A stretch of DNA of 12,965 bases from assembly GCA_902762335.1 (NCBI GenBank), contig CACWNZ010000019.1, positions 1-12,965 of the forward strand. The letters run 5' to 3'. Below the pieces are notes generated by a model that searched no databases, was not told the DNA's origin, and worked only from the letters and a program-made list of their open reading frames with translations. Of this stretch, positions 4,608 to 12,622 are shown piece after piece. The DNA comes from an uncultured Ruminococcus sp. (GTDB lineage Bacteria > Bacillota > Clostridia > Oscillospirales > Acutalibacteraceae). Made by a program: the position numbers and the translations under genes. How positions within the stretch are numbered: the first letter of the stretch is position 1; each line of letters starts with the position of its first letter.

Positions 4608-7289
4608 ATGACGTCAGCAAAAACCCTGCTAAGTCCTAAGAAGAATTATTATCTCAGGACCTTTCTATGGGGTCTCGGACTTGCGTTCCTGTACTTTCTA
4701 CCGTGGATAATATACAACAGCGGATATTTCTTCTTCTACGGGGACTACAACGTACAGCAGATACCCTTTTATCAGATGATACATGACAGCGTGCAGAACG
4801 GCAATATAGGCTGGAGCTATACCACCGACCTCGGCGCGAATATAATAGGCTCGTACAGCTTCTATATGTTCGGCAGCCCGTTCTTCTGGATAACCATGCT
4901 GTTCCCGAGCGCGGCAGTGCCGTATCTCGTGGCGCCGCTGCTCATTATCAAGACCGCCCTCTGCGGCGTGGGCGCCTATACCTTTATAAGAAGATACGTA
5001 AAGAATCAGAATTATGCGGTGATCGCGTCGCTGCTCTATGCCTGCTCGGGCTTCAGCGTGTATAATATCTTCTTCAACCACTTCCACGAGGCGATACTTA
5101 TCTTCCCGTTCATGCTTGCCGCAGTGGACAGCTTTATCTACGAGCGCAAAAAGGGCGCCGTTGCCTTCGCTATCTTCATATCCTGCACCATGAACTACTA
5201 CTTCTTCGCGGGACAGGCGGTATTCATCTTCATCTATTGGCTCATCAGAATGATAACCGGCAGCTTCCGCATGAGCATAAAGGAATTCCTCAGATTTGCC
5301 CTTGAGGTAGTCTTAGGCTTCTTTGCCTCTGCCGTGCTGCTTTTCCCGTCGGTGCTCGCGGTAATGCAGAATTCCCGTGTTACCAACTCCTACAGCGGCT
5401 GGGGCGGTCTTGTATATTCAAGCGAGCAGAGATACGTGCATATCCTCGAGAGCTTCTTCTTCCCGCCCGATATGCCCGCCTATGCAAACTTCACCCCCGA
5501 CAGCAACGCAAAATGGGCTTCCGTCGCAGGCTGGCTGCCTATGTTCAGCATGGTGGGCGTGTTCGCCTTCTTTCAGCATAAGACCCATAAGTGGCTCAGG
5601 ATACTTATCCCGCTGCTCTTCGTCATTGCCTTCGTGCCGATCTTCAACAGCATATTCCAGCTCCTCAACTCCGCTTATTATGCCCGCTGGTTCTATATGC
5701 TCACCCTTATGCTCTGCCTTGCAACGGGAATAAGTCTTGACAGACCGACTACCGATTTCAAGCCCGCTCTCAAGCTGACGTTTATAATAACGGCGGTAAT
5801 AGCGGCGCTCATCGGCTTTATGCCCGTTGTTACCAAGAATACCGACGGCACTGACAAGACCACCTACGGACTTGAAAAATATCCCGACCGCTATTGGATC
5901 TGGGTGGCTATGGCAGTTGTGGGTCTTGCGGCGCTCACGGTCATACTTATCTTCAGAAAAAGACAAAAGCTCTTCCTCGTCCTCACGAGCGTTGCTCTCT
6001 CGGTGATAATAGTGGGCTACGCCAATATCCTTCTCGGAATAGGCGTGCTCAACGCAAGCTATAAGAGGGACTATTTTATAGATTACGCCATAGGCAACAA
6101 GGACAGCTTCAGCGAGCTTGAGGATCTGCACGAGGTGCGCTCGGATTTCTACAACGAAATGGACAATATGGGTATGTATTGGCAGATACCCACTATCCAG
6201 GCGTTCCAGAGCATAGTGCCGGGCTCCGTAATGGATTTCTATAAATCCGTCGGCGTTGAGAGATCCGTCGGCTCAAGACCCAAAACGGACGTTTACGCTA
6301 TAAGAGGTCTGCTCTCGGTAAAATATCTTTTCGATAACGACAGCGATTCAAAGAAGTTCGCGTCTACCGATGACTACAACCTCATGCCCGGCTGGAAGCT
6401 GCTTGAAAAAAAGAACGGCTACAGCGTTTTCGAGAACGAATACTTCATTCCCTACGGCTTTACCTACGATACCTACGTTACCGAGAAGGAATATGAGGAT
6501 ACCGCAGAGGCCGACAGAAGCAAGCTCATGCTCAAATCTATCGTCCTTACCGACGAGCAGATAGAAAAATACGGCAGCTTCCTCAAGCATGACGAGAATC
6601 TCGATAAGTATTCCTATTCTCAGTCGGAATATATGAACGACTGTGAGGACAGGAACAAGCTCGTGTGCTCCTCGGTAAAATTCGAGAACAATCAGTTTAC
6701 CGCCGAGATAACGACGGGCGACAGCGCCGAGCTGGTGTTCTTCTCTGTCCCCTACGAGAGCGGCTGGTCAGCCGAGGTGAACGGTCAGCCCGCCGAGATA
6801 GAAAAGGTAAACGTCGGCTTTATGGCTGTAAGAGTTCCCGCAAGCACCAACTCGATAATAAAGTTCCGCTACAGGACACCCGGACTTATGCCCGGTCTTA
6901 TAGTAACTCTCGTTTCGATAGCCCTGTTCGTCGTATATATGATATTCTGGAAGGTAAAGAAGAGAAAAACCGCCGACGGCAGTCATATCCTTCTTGACGA
7001 CCTCGATCCCGATTCCGATTTCCCCGACCCGCTCCCCGAAGAGACGACGGAGAGCTCCGACGAGTACGAAACCGACGGCGAGGACGGCGACGACTACGGC
7101 GACGGCTTTGACGGTGACGAGGGTGGAGATAAGTCCGTAAAGGGCGTTAAGCTGAGCTTAGTCAGCTCGGACGACGACGACCCGACGGACGAGGGTACCG
7201 CGCCTGATGATACCCCCGACGAGCCGAAGCTTATCCTGACCAAGCCCGATGATGACGGCAGCATGAAAAACAGCAGGACAAAGCTGTAA
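4608..7289 (+). CDS. YfhO-family multi-pass membrane protein (GT-C-like glycosyltransferase) with acidic tail
   Basis: The 893-residue protein starts at an ATG with an ideal AAGGAGG site (4594-4600). The first membrane helix (about 16-36) is followed by FFFYGDYNVQQIPFY (41-55), the conserved acidic first loop of YfhO and other GT-C fold proteins; D46 is the likely key residue. About a dozen helices extend to roughly residue 480. An extracytoplasmic domain of about 270 residues follows (LEDLHEVRSDFYNEMDNMG, YKSVGVERSVGSRPK, then the VPYESGWSAEVNGQPAE beta domain). A last helix (about 764-782) ends in a KVKKRK stop-transfer. YfhO proteins are implicated in lipid-linked sugar transfer to envelope polymers such as lipoteichoic acid; the substrate here cannot be told. 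Residues about 788-893 are a cytoplasmic tail very rich in Asp and Glu, which seems unusual for the family. It is a single-gene unit. Confidence 0.88.
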   Translation: MTSAKTLLSPKKNYYLRTFLWGLGLAFLYFLPWIIYNSGYFFFYGDYNVQQIPFYQMIHDSVQNGNIGWSYTTDLGANIIGSYSFYMFGSPFFWITMLFPSAAVPYLVAPLLIIKTALCGVGAYTFIRRYVKNQNYAVIASLLYACSGFSVYNIFFNHFHEAILIFPFMLAAVDSFIYERKKGAVAFAIFISCTMNYYFFAGQAVFIFIYWLIRMITGSFRMSIKEFLRFALEVVLGFFASAVLLFPSVLAVMQNSRVTNSYSGWGGLVYSSEQRYVHILESFFFPPDMPAYANFTPDSNAKWASVAGWLPMFSMVGVFAFFQHKTHKWLRILIPLLFVIAFVPIFNSIFQLLNSAYYARWFYMLTLMLCLATGISLDRPTTDFKPALKLTFIITAVIAALIGFMPVVTKNTDGTDKTTYGLEKYPDRYWIWVAMAVVGLAALTVILIFRKRQKLFLVLTSVALSVIIVGYANILLGIGVLNASYKRDYFIDYAIGNKDSFSELEDLHEVRSDFYNEMDNMGMYWQIPTIQAFQSIVPGSVMDFYKSVGVERSVGSRPKTDVYAIRGLLSVKYLFDNDSDSKKFASTDDYNLMPGWKLLEKKNGYSVFENEYFIPYGFTYDTYVTEKEYEDTAEADRSKLMLKSIVLTDEQIEKYGSFLKHDENLDKYSYSQSEYMNDCEDRNKLVCSSVKFENNQFTAEITTGDSAELVFFSVPYESGWSAEVNGQPAEIEKVNVGFMAVRVPASTNSIIKFRYRTPGLMPGLIVTLVSIALFVVYMIFWKVKKRKTADGSHILLDDLDPDSDFPDPLPEETTESSDEYETDGEDGDDYGDGFDGDEGGDKSVKGVKLSLVSSDDDDPTDEGTAPDDTPDEPKLILTKPDDDGSMKNSRTKL

Positions 7290-7302
7290 AATAAGCGCAA
7301 AA

Positions 7303-7343
7303 TACCGCCGCAGAGCATTAGTTCTGCGGCGGTAGATTTTTTT
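7303..7343. terminator. Intrinsic terminator between the YfhO-family gene and the convergent GH3 gene
   Basis: A perfect 12-bp stem is formed by TACCGCCGCAGA (7303-7314) and TCTGCGGCGGTA (7323-7334), with an 8-base loop. TTTTTTT (7337-7343) follows on the plus strand and overlaps the stop codon of the GH3 gene. On the minus strand the stem is followed by only four Ts interrupted by an A, so that direction is weaker. Confidence 0.9.
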
Positions 7344-8676
7344 ACATAAGACCCATATAATATTTTCGCGCAAGTATCCTCATGACCGAGCGGTCAATAT
7401 CCTTCTGCTTTATTTTCCCGCTCTTTACCGCCTCAAGCAGAGAGGTGTAGGAGCTTTCCGCCATGGCGCTGCTCACTATGATAACGTCGTTGCCCGCAAG
7501 CACTGCCGCGACGGCAGGCGTTTCGGTGCCTGCGTACTTGGTTATCGCCGCCATAGAGAGGTCGTCGGTGATTATCAGCCCCGTGAAGCCCAGCTTCTCT
7601 CTGAGGTATTTATGAACGTTCTCCGAGAGCGAGGCGGGCTTTTTGTCGTCCATGCAGTTCACTATATTATGGCTGACCATAACGAAGTCGGCTCCCGCAT
7701 CTATGCCTGCCTTGAACGGAATGAGATCCTTCTCCTCAAACTCCTTCAGCTCTCTTTTGTCAACGGCGGTACCCGTGTGAGTATCGACGTTGCCGCCGTA
7801 TCCCGGAAAATGCTTCAGCGTGACGGAAACGCCGTTGTTGCGGCTTATCTCGGTAACTATCCTTGCGAATTCCGCAGTGGTCTTTGCGTCCTCACCGAGA
7901 GAACGATCGTACATGAAATCCTTTTTATCCGTAGCTATATCGCAAACGGGCGCAAGGTTGATATCTATGCCCAACTCCTTGAGCAGCGCAGATTTTTCAT
8001 CGGCATCGGATTGGATATAGGCCATTTTGCCGTTTTTATAAAGTTCTCTCGGGGACATGAATTCGTGGGAGCTGAGCTCCTTTTTCCCGCTGATCCTCGT
8101 TACTGTGCCGCCTTCCTCGTCTACCGCAATAGACAGCGGTATCTTCTGCGAAATTACGAGCGACGAGATCATGGAGATCACCTCGTCCTTGGTCTTGCCC
8201 GCAAAATCATTGCCGAACATAACGTAGCCGCCGAGATGATATTCCCTTGCAATGTCCACCCTGTCCTCGGCGGGCAGACCCGCAAAGATCATCTGACCGA
8301 CCTTTTCCTCAAGGGTCATCGCCGTCATATATCTGTATGCATCGTCATAGTATTCGGAATAAATGCCGTTGTCTCTGAATTCCTCGGGTACGGTAAAGGG
8401 GGAATCCTGTGAGCTTTCCGCCTTTGAGAGCTCCGACGGCTCAGCCGAGCTCTGCGGGGCGGGCTCTGAGCTGTCGTCGCTTACCGCGCTCGGTTTCCAG
8501 ACCGAGCTTTCGGCTTCGCCCGGCTGAGAACTTTCGGCTTTTGAAGTTGCAGAGGTCTTGGCGGTGACGTCGCTCACCTTCTTTTGCTGTCCCGAGCAGC
8601 CTGCCGTGCAGGTGATAAGCGCTGCCGCAATAAGCAGCAGGGCTATAGCGGATCTGCCTTTCCGTGTCTTTTTCAT
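7342..8676 (-). CDS. Lipoprotein glycoside hydrolase family 3, NagZ-like beta-N-acetylglucosaminidase
   Basis: This 444-residue protein has an ATG after an AAAGGAGA site. The lipoprotein signal ends at lipobox T24-A-G-C27. A Ser/Glu/Pro-rich linker (about 35-95) leads to a single GH3 catalytic barrel (about 115-444), which starts MTLEEKVGQMIFAGLP. K288-H-F-P-G-Y-G and D298-T-H300 match the NagZ subgroup signature, in which an Asp-His pair acts as acid/base. The T-D371-D-L-S-M segment carries the nucleophile, expected to be D371. The usual role is removing terminal N-acetylglucosamine from muropeptides; Gram-positive versions are often surface lipoproteins, as here. There is no second GH3 domain, so NagZ-type activity is more likely than beta-glucosidase. 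It lies 24 bases downstream of the PHP phosphatase and is probably in the same operon. Confidence 0.9.
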   Translation of the reverse strand: MKKTRKGRSAIALLLIAAALITCTAGCSGQQKKVSDVTAKTSATSKAESSQPGEAESSVWKPSAVSDDSSEPAPQSSAEPSELSKAESSQDSPFTVPEEFRDNGIYSEYYDDAYRYMTAMTLEEKVGQMIFAGLPAEDRVDIAREYHLGGYVMFGNDFAGKTKDEVISMISSLVISQKIPLSIAVDEEGGTVTRISGKKELSSHEFMSPRELYKNGKMAYIQSDADEKSALLKELGIDINLAPVCDIATDKKDFMYDRSLGEDAKTTAEFARIVTEISRNNGVSVTLKHFPGYGGNVDTHTGTAVDKRELKEFEEKDLIPFKAGIDAGADFVMVSHNIVNCMDDKKPASLSENVHKYLREKLGFTGLIITDDLSMAAITKYAGTETPAVAAVLAGNDVIIVSSAMAESSYTSLLEAVKSGKIKQKDIDRSVMRILARKYYMGLM

Positions 8677-8700
8677 AGAACAGTCTCCTTTATCGTTTTT

Positions 8701-9477
8701 TTAGAATATGCAGTCACACAGCCTCAGCCCGAGCTGAAGCGCCTTCTTTTCGGCATAGATGAAGCTCTCGTCACACACCTGATCGGGAGCATGACAGTCC
8801 GAGCCGATAATTGCTCTTATATTCTTTTCTGCTGCCGCCCTCCAGAATGCCTCGTGGGGATAGGGATATCTGAAGCCGTCGCGGTACATTCGTCTTGCGC
8901 GGCGGTAGCCGTTTGCGTTGTATTCGAGTATCATATCATGCTCTGCGGCGCAGTCGGTCATCATAGCGCAGGCTCTTTCGATATTATCGTCGACGGGAAG
9001 GTCGTTAAGAAAGAAAATATCCGGATGCGCAACAAAGCGGAAAAAGCCGGTTTCTATCGCCTGACATACGTTTTTTGCATAGTCAAGGACGGTGTCCGTA
9101 TCATCGGCAAAGAAAATGTTTTTGAATTCGCCGTTCCTGTCGATAAAGCTGTGCGCCCCGAGAGCAAGGTAATCAAGTCCCTTTTCGTCAAGCAAAGCCC
9201 TGTAATAGTCGTTATACGCGGGGTAGTATTCTATTTCAAGCCCCTTAAGGATATTGAGCCTGTCTTTATATTTTTCCTTGAGCCTGTCAAGAGAGGAGAT
9301 ATATTCGTCAAGCTGACCGTACTGCATACGCAGACCGTAGTCCTTGTCGGGAAACGGACCATGATCCGAGAAGCCCAGCTCGGTCATGCCGCCCTCGCAG
9401 GCTCTTAATATATATTCCTCATCGGTGCCGTACGCGTGCAGACATCTGTTGGTATGTGTGTGGTAATTGTTCCTCAA
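8701..9477 (-). CDS. PHP-domain phosphatase (histidinol-phosphatase family)
   Basis: The chosen start is the TTG at 9477-9475, which follows GGAGGG with a 7-base spacer. The product is 258 residues, beginning just before the metal-binding motif as expected. An ATG at 9555 would add 26 residues unlike the family. PHP metal ligands are visible in order: H6-x-H8, H14, D38-H39, E81/E83 in GLEIEYYP, H109 in LGAHS, H151-P-D, E185 in ILEYN, and D227-x-H229 in GSDCHAP. PHP phosphatases of this length use a tri-metal site to hydrolyse phosphoesters. The HisJ/HisK group makes histidinol in histidine synthesis, but no other his genes are near, so a different small phosphate ester is possible. It is the first gene of a two-gene minus-strand operon with the GH3 lipoprotein; a functional link between them is not evident. 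Confidence 0.87.
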   Translation of the reverse strand: MRNNYHTHTNRCLHAYGTDEEYILRACEGGMTELGFSDHGPFPDKDYGLRMQYGQLDEYISSLDRLKEKYKDRLNILKGLEIEYYPAYNDYYRALLDEKGLDYLALGAHSFIDRNGEFKNIFFADDTDTVLDYAKNVCQAIETGFFRFVAHPDIFFLNDLPVDDNIERACAMMTDCAAEHDMILEYNANGYRRARRMYRDGFRYPYPHEAFWRAAAEKNIRAIIGSDCHAPDQVCDESFIYAEKKALQLGLRLCDCIF

Positions 9478-9518
9478 GCCGTGACCCTCCGATAAACCGC
9501 AGCAATAATTATAGCTTG

Positions 9519-9547
9519 ATTTTATCATAATTTGTATCGAAATACAA
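9519..9547 (-). promoter_or_regulatory. Promoter of the PHP-GH3 operon with overlapping inverted repeat
   Basis: On the minus strand TTGTAT (9547-9542) and TAAAAT (9524-9519) are separated by 17 bases. A TATAAT a little downstream is an alternative -10 box without a good -35. The -35 box is one arm of a perfect inverted repeat, TTGTAT-CGAA-ATACAA (9532-9547), which could be an operator. Confidence 0.5.
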
Positions 9548-9557
9548 GCTTGCAATA

Positions 9558-9586
9558 TTTACAATCGGTTAAAATTGTGTTATAAA
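9558..9586 (+). promoter_or_regulatory. Sigma-A-type promoter of coaBC
   Basis: TTTACA (9558-9563) and TATAAA (9581-9586) are spaced by exactly 17 bases and each matches consensus at five of six positions. Transcription would start near 9593, leaving a short leader with the GAGGAGG ribosome site (9607-9613). It is divergent from the PHP promoter. Confidence 0.65.
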
Positions 9587-9621
9587 TATATATTGAAATA
9601 AACGCAGAGGAGGAAAACCTA

Positions 9622-10827
9622 ATGCTTAAGGGAAAGACTGTAGTGGTGGGCGTTACGGGCAGTATCGCCGCCTATAAGGCAGCTCAGCTCGTGAGCGATC
9701 TCGTCAAGGAGGGCTGCGACGTAAACGTGGTCATGACTAAAAACGCGCTCAACTTTATAAACCCCGTCACGTTTGAAACTCTGACGAAAAACAAATGCCT
9801 TACCGACACCTTTGACAGGAATTTCAAATATAACGTAGAGCACGTTGCACTGTCTCAGAGGGCGGATATATTTATTATAGCCCCCGCCACCGCAAATATA
9901 ATAGGCAAGGCGGCGTGCGGGATCGCGGACGATATGCTTTCTACCATGATGCTTGCGGCGACCTGTCCTATAATGATAGCGCCCGCCATGAATACCTATA
10001 TGTACGAGAACGGCATAGTTCAGGAAAACCTTGAAAGGCTCAGAAGGCACGGTTTTATTATCATAGAGCCCGCAAGCGGCAGGCTCGCCTGCGGAGAAAC
10101 GGGCAAGGGCAAGCTGCCCGATACCTCTTATCTTATAGAGGAGATAAAATATCTTATCGGCTTCGGCAGAGATCTTCAGGGAATGAAAATAACGGTGACC
10201 GCGGGACCTACCGCCGAGGCACTTGACCCCGTGAGATATATAACCAATCATTCCACGGGAAAAATGGGCTATGCTATTGCCGGGGCGGCTGCTATGCGAG
10301 GGGCGGAGGTGAGCCTGATAAGCGGACCCGTATCTCTTGAAGCTCCTGTTCACGTCAGAAAAACGGACGTGCGGTCCGCAGAGGAGATGTTCGGCGCCGT
10401 GAGCCGTGAGCTTCCGGACTGCGACGCGCTTATAATGTCTGCGGCAGTAGCGGACTATACGCCCGTGAGCGTTGCAGAAAACAAGATAAAAAAGCACGAG
10501 GGCGGCATGAGCATAGAACTGAAGCGCACGAAGGACATACTGAAATATGCGGGAGAGAATAAAAGAGAGGGTCAGGTGATATGCGGCTTTTCTATGGAGA
10601 CGGAGGAGCTTATCGAAAATTCCCGAAAAAAGCTGATCTCCAAAAACTGCGATATAATTGCTGCAAACAGTCTGAGAGAGAGCGGCGCGGGCTTCGGGAC
10701 GGATACGAACAGGATCACGCTGATAACCCGCGAGGGGATAAGACCGCTTGAGCTTATGTCCAAGGATGCGGCGGCTCATGCGCTTCTTGACGAGATACTG
10801 CGAATAAAAAGTGCAAAGAATGCATAA
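9622..10827 (+). CDS. coaBC: Bifunctional CoaBC (phosphopantothenoylcysteine synthetase/decarboxylase)
   Basis: This 401-residue protein has the normal length of bacterial Dfp/CoaBC and starts with an ATG after GAGGAGG. The N-terminal CoaC half (about 1-180) is an FMN flavoprotein: GVTGSIAAYKA (10-20), the catalytic histidine H74 in VEHVALSQRAD, P121-A-M-N124, and the active-site C157 in GRLACGETGKGK. It decarboxylates phosphopantothenoylcysteine to phosphopantetheine. The C-terminal CoaB half (about 185-401) has AGPTAEALDPVRYITNHSTGKMG (split here: AGPT at 194-197, D202, N210), A274-A-V-A-D-Y and the K-I-K lysine region at 288-290. It ligates phosphopantothenate to cysteine using a nucleotide triphosphate. 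Together these are two consecutive cytosolic steps of coenzyme A synthesis. All motifs are intact. It has its own promoter and is followed by an AT-rich hairpin. Confidence 0.96.
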   Translation: MLKGKTVVVGVTGSIAAYKAAQLVSDLVKEGCDVNVVMTKNALNFINPVTFETLTKNKCLTDTFDRNFKYNVEHVALSQRADIFIIAPATANIIGKAACGIADDMLSTMMLAATCPIMIAPAMNTYMYENGIVQENLERLRRHGFIIIEPASGRLACGETGKGKLPDTSYLIEEIKYLIGFGRDLQGMKITVTAGPTAEALDPVRYITNHSTGKMGYAIAGAAAMRGAEVSLISGPVSLEAPVHVRKTDVRSAEEMFGAVSRELPDCDALIMSAAVADYTPVSVAENKIKKHEGGMSIELKRTKDILKYAGENKREGQVICGFSMETEELIENSRKKLISKNCDIIAANSLRESGAGFGTDTNRITLITREGIRPLELMSKDAAAHALLDEILRIKSAKNA

Positions 10828-10832
10828 AATGC

Positions 10833-10860
10833 CTTAAGCTTAAAAATCCTTAAGCTTAAG
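10833..10860 (+). repeat. Duplicated palindrome forming an 11-bp hairpin after coaBC
   Basis: CTTAAGCTTAA (10833-10843) and TTAAGCTTAAG (10850-10860) form a perfect 11-bp stem with a 6-base loop. Each arm is also nearly self-palindromic around AAGCTT, so the two arms also read as a direct repeat of CCTTAAGCTTAA 16 bases apart. It starts six bases after the coaBC stop. No proper T-run follows, so it is at best a weak terminator; a protein-binding site or a 3'-end stabilising hairpin fits as well. Confidence 0.6.
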
Positions 10861-10873
10861 TTAATAGATTGTT

Positions 10874-10897
10874 ATAAGAACATTTCATTTTTCTTAT
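10874..10897. repeat. Inverted repeat upstream of the htrA promoter
   Basis: ATAAGAA (10874-10880) and TTCTTAT (10891-10897) form a perfect 7-bp inverted repeat with a 10-base spacer. It ends at or just upstream of the presumed -35 region of the protease promoter, a typical activator or repressor position. No known operator consensus is claimed. Confidence 0.45.
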
Positions 10898-10931
10898 CAC
10901 ATAGAGCCGTAAAACAGGTTATAATATAACC
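10896..10931 (+). promoter_or_regulatory. htrA promoter with a palindrome over the -10 box
   Basis: A perfect TATAAT lies at 10920-10925, with ATCACA (10896-10901, four of six matches) as a weak -35 box 18 bases upstream. The inverted repeat GGTTAT (10917-10922), AAT, ATAACC (10926-10931) is perfect and spans the -10 box and the start region. A weak -35 plus flanking palindromes suggests a regulated promoter. Confidence 0.55.
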
Positions 10932-10976
10932 ATCGAAGCAAACGATACGTCACTACAATGCATGGAGGTAATCAAA

Positions 10977-12539
10977 ATGGAAGGAAAAAGATATTACACA
11001 GAAGGAAACGAGCATACAGCCTACGAGCCTGTGCAGGCTCCCAATACAGACTATAACGATAATTTCTCCGCACCCGAGCCTGACCGCTATGAGGACGTAT
11101 CCTCAAGGTCGGATACAAGACAGATAGAGCTTGAGCAGCCCGCTCGGTACCGCGCTCCCGTTTACAGCTATCAGAGCTACCGTTCACAGTTTGCGGCTCA
11201 GGAGAGCAGCGCAAGAACTGTTGAAAAGAAGAAAAAGAACGGCGGCAAGACCGCTATGATAGCCTGCAGCCTTGTGCTTGCAATGTGTCTCGGCTTTGGC
11301 GGCGGAATCCTCGGCTCTTATCTCGTAGGCAATAACAACGGCGGCGAAAAGAGCATTACCGCTACGAGCGAGGGAAAGGTAGTAACGGCTACCACCGCAA
11401 ACGGAAACGATTCGGGGCTTAAGATAGTTGAGTCCTCATCGGTAAAGAAATCGACAACCAATTCGATCTCGGATGTTGTAAAGAACGTAAAGGATTCCGT
11501 AGTTGAGATCACGACGGAATCGACCTCGTATAACAGCTTCTACGGACAGTACGTTATGCAGGGCGCAGGAAGCGGCGTTATCATTTCGGCTGACGGCTAC
11601 ATCGTAACAAATCACCACGTCATAGAGGACGCCACGGACGTTAAGGTAACCCTTACGGACGGCAAATCCTACAAGGCTGAGGTCATCGGCTCGGACGACG
11701 TCATCGATATAGCTCTGCTCAAGATAGACGCTACCGACCTTACCGTAGCGACCTTCGGCAGCTCCTCCGATCTTGAGGTGGGCGAGACCTCAATAATAAT
11801 AGGCAATCCTCTCGGCAAGCTTGGCGGCAGCGTAACGGCGGGCATAGTAAGCGCGCTCAACAGGAACATCACCATTGACGGTCAGAGCATGGAGCTTCTT
11901 CAGACAGACGCGGCTATCAACCCCGGCAACTCGGGCGGCGGTATGTTTGATCTAGAGGGCAATCTTGTCGGCATAGTTGTCGCTAAGTCGGTACAGACCT
12001 CAAGCGGCACTACGGTCGAGAGCATAGGCTACGTTATCCCGATAGACAACGTAAAGGCTATAATCGGCGATCTCAAGAACAACGGTCACGTTACAGGCAG
12101 AGCATATCTCGGCATACAGCCCATCGACATCTCGGGCGAAAGCTCAATGCGCCGCTACGGTGTCGATAAGGAAGGCGTATACGTCTATAAGGTATATGAC
12201 AATACGGCGGCTTCAGATGCGGGCTTTACAGTCGGCGATCTTATAGTTAAGTTTGACGGCAAGGAGCTTAAGTCTAGCGCTGAGCTGAGCGCGGCGCTTC
12301 TCAAGAAGAAGGCGGGCGACAAGGTCGAGGTCGTCGTATCCCGTGACGGCGAGGAAAAGACCCTTACGGTCACCCTCGGAGAGCAGGAGAACAGCAGCTC
12401 GGGCAACGGCAAAAAGAACACCAACGGTTTTGATCCCAACGGCAACGGCGGATCAAACGGCGGAAGCAACGGCGGCTCAAACGGCGGCAGGAGCTTTGAC
12501 AACTACGGCGACCTTTATGATTATTTCTTTAATTGGTAA
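10977..12539 (+). CDS. htrA: Membrane-anchored HtrA/DegP-type serine protease with PDZ domain
   Basis: The start is set at the ATG at 10977, seven bases after GGAGGT (10964-10969). An in-frame ATG at 10962 overlaps that site and is less likely. Of 520 residues, 1-90 are a cytoplasmic, Tyr/Gln/Glu-rich region ending in KKKKNGGK. Residues 92-117 are a membrane helix. The trypsin-like domain (about 165-365) has H214 in TNHHVIEDA, D244 in IDIALLKI and S319 in NPGNSGGG, a complete triad. One PDZ domain spans about 376-468. A low-complexity tail follows with N-G-G-S repeats (490-504) and a tyrosine/phenylalanine-rich end (YDYFFNW). HtrA proteases degrade or refold damaged exported proteins at the outer face of the membrane, usually under envelope stress control. 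It is a single-gene unit with its own promoter and terminator. Confidence 0.95.
   Translation: MEGKRYYTEGNEHTAYEPVQAPNTDYNDNFSAPEPDRYEDVSSRSDTRQIELEQPARYRAPVYSYQSYRSQFAAQESSARTVEKKKKNGGKTAMIACSLVLAMCLGFGGGILGSYLVGNNNGGEKSITATSEGKVVTATTANGNDSGLKIVESSSVKKSTTNSISDVVKNVKDSVVEITTESTSYNSFYGQYVMQGAGSGVIISADGYIVTNHHVIEDATDVKVTLTDGKSYKAEVIGSDDVIDIALLKIDATDLTVATFGSSSDLEVGETSIIIGNPLGKLGGSVTAGIVSALNRNITIDGQSMELLQTDAAINPGNSGGGMFDLEGNLVGIVVAKSVQTSSGTTVESIGYVIPIDNVKAIIGDLKNNGHVTGRAYLGIQPIDISGESSMRRYGVDKEGVYVYKVYDNTAASDAGFTVGDLIVKFDGKELKSSAELSAALLKKKAGDKVEVVVSRDGEEKTLTVTLGEQENSSSGNGKKNTNGFDPNGNGGSNGGSNGGSNGGRSFDNYGDLYDYFFNW
12444..12488 (+). repeat. In-frame 12-base tandem repeat in the htrA tail
   Basis: Nearly four copies of a 12-base unit encode N-G-G-S in the linker near the protease C-terminus. 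The copies differ at third positions and at the Ser codon (TCA or AGC). The unit length is a multiple of three, so copy-number change would alter the linker length without breaking the frame. Confidence 0.75.
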
Positions 12540-12591
12540 GCCGCATTTCCGATAACGATCACGACACACTCTTCATATATTTCTCCTTTCA

Positions 12592-12621
12592 GGACCGCAC
12601 CTTCGGGTGCGGTCCCTTTTT
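12592..12621 (+). terminator. Intrinsic terminator of htrA
   Basis: A perfect 10-bp stem, GGACCGCACC (12592-12601) with GGTGCGGTCC (12606-12615), is closed by a stable TTCG tetraloop and followed by CTTTTT. It lies about 50 bases after the htrA stop codon. Confidence 0.95.
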
Positions 12622-12622
12622 G

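Noticed and set aside
5418..6131. 237-codon open frame antisense to the YfhO-family gene
   Set aside because: No ribosome site or domain; it lies wholly inside a well-supported gene.
9619..10779. 386-codon open frame on the minus strand opposite coaBC
   Set aside because: It mirrors coaBC, whose motifs are all intact. The antisense peptide is Arg/His/Tyr-rich and resembles nothing; a shadow from codon bias.
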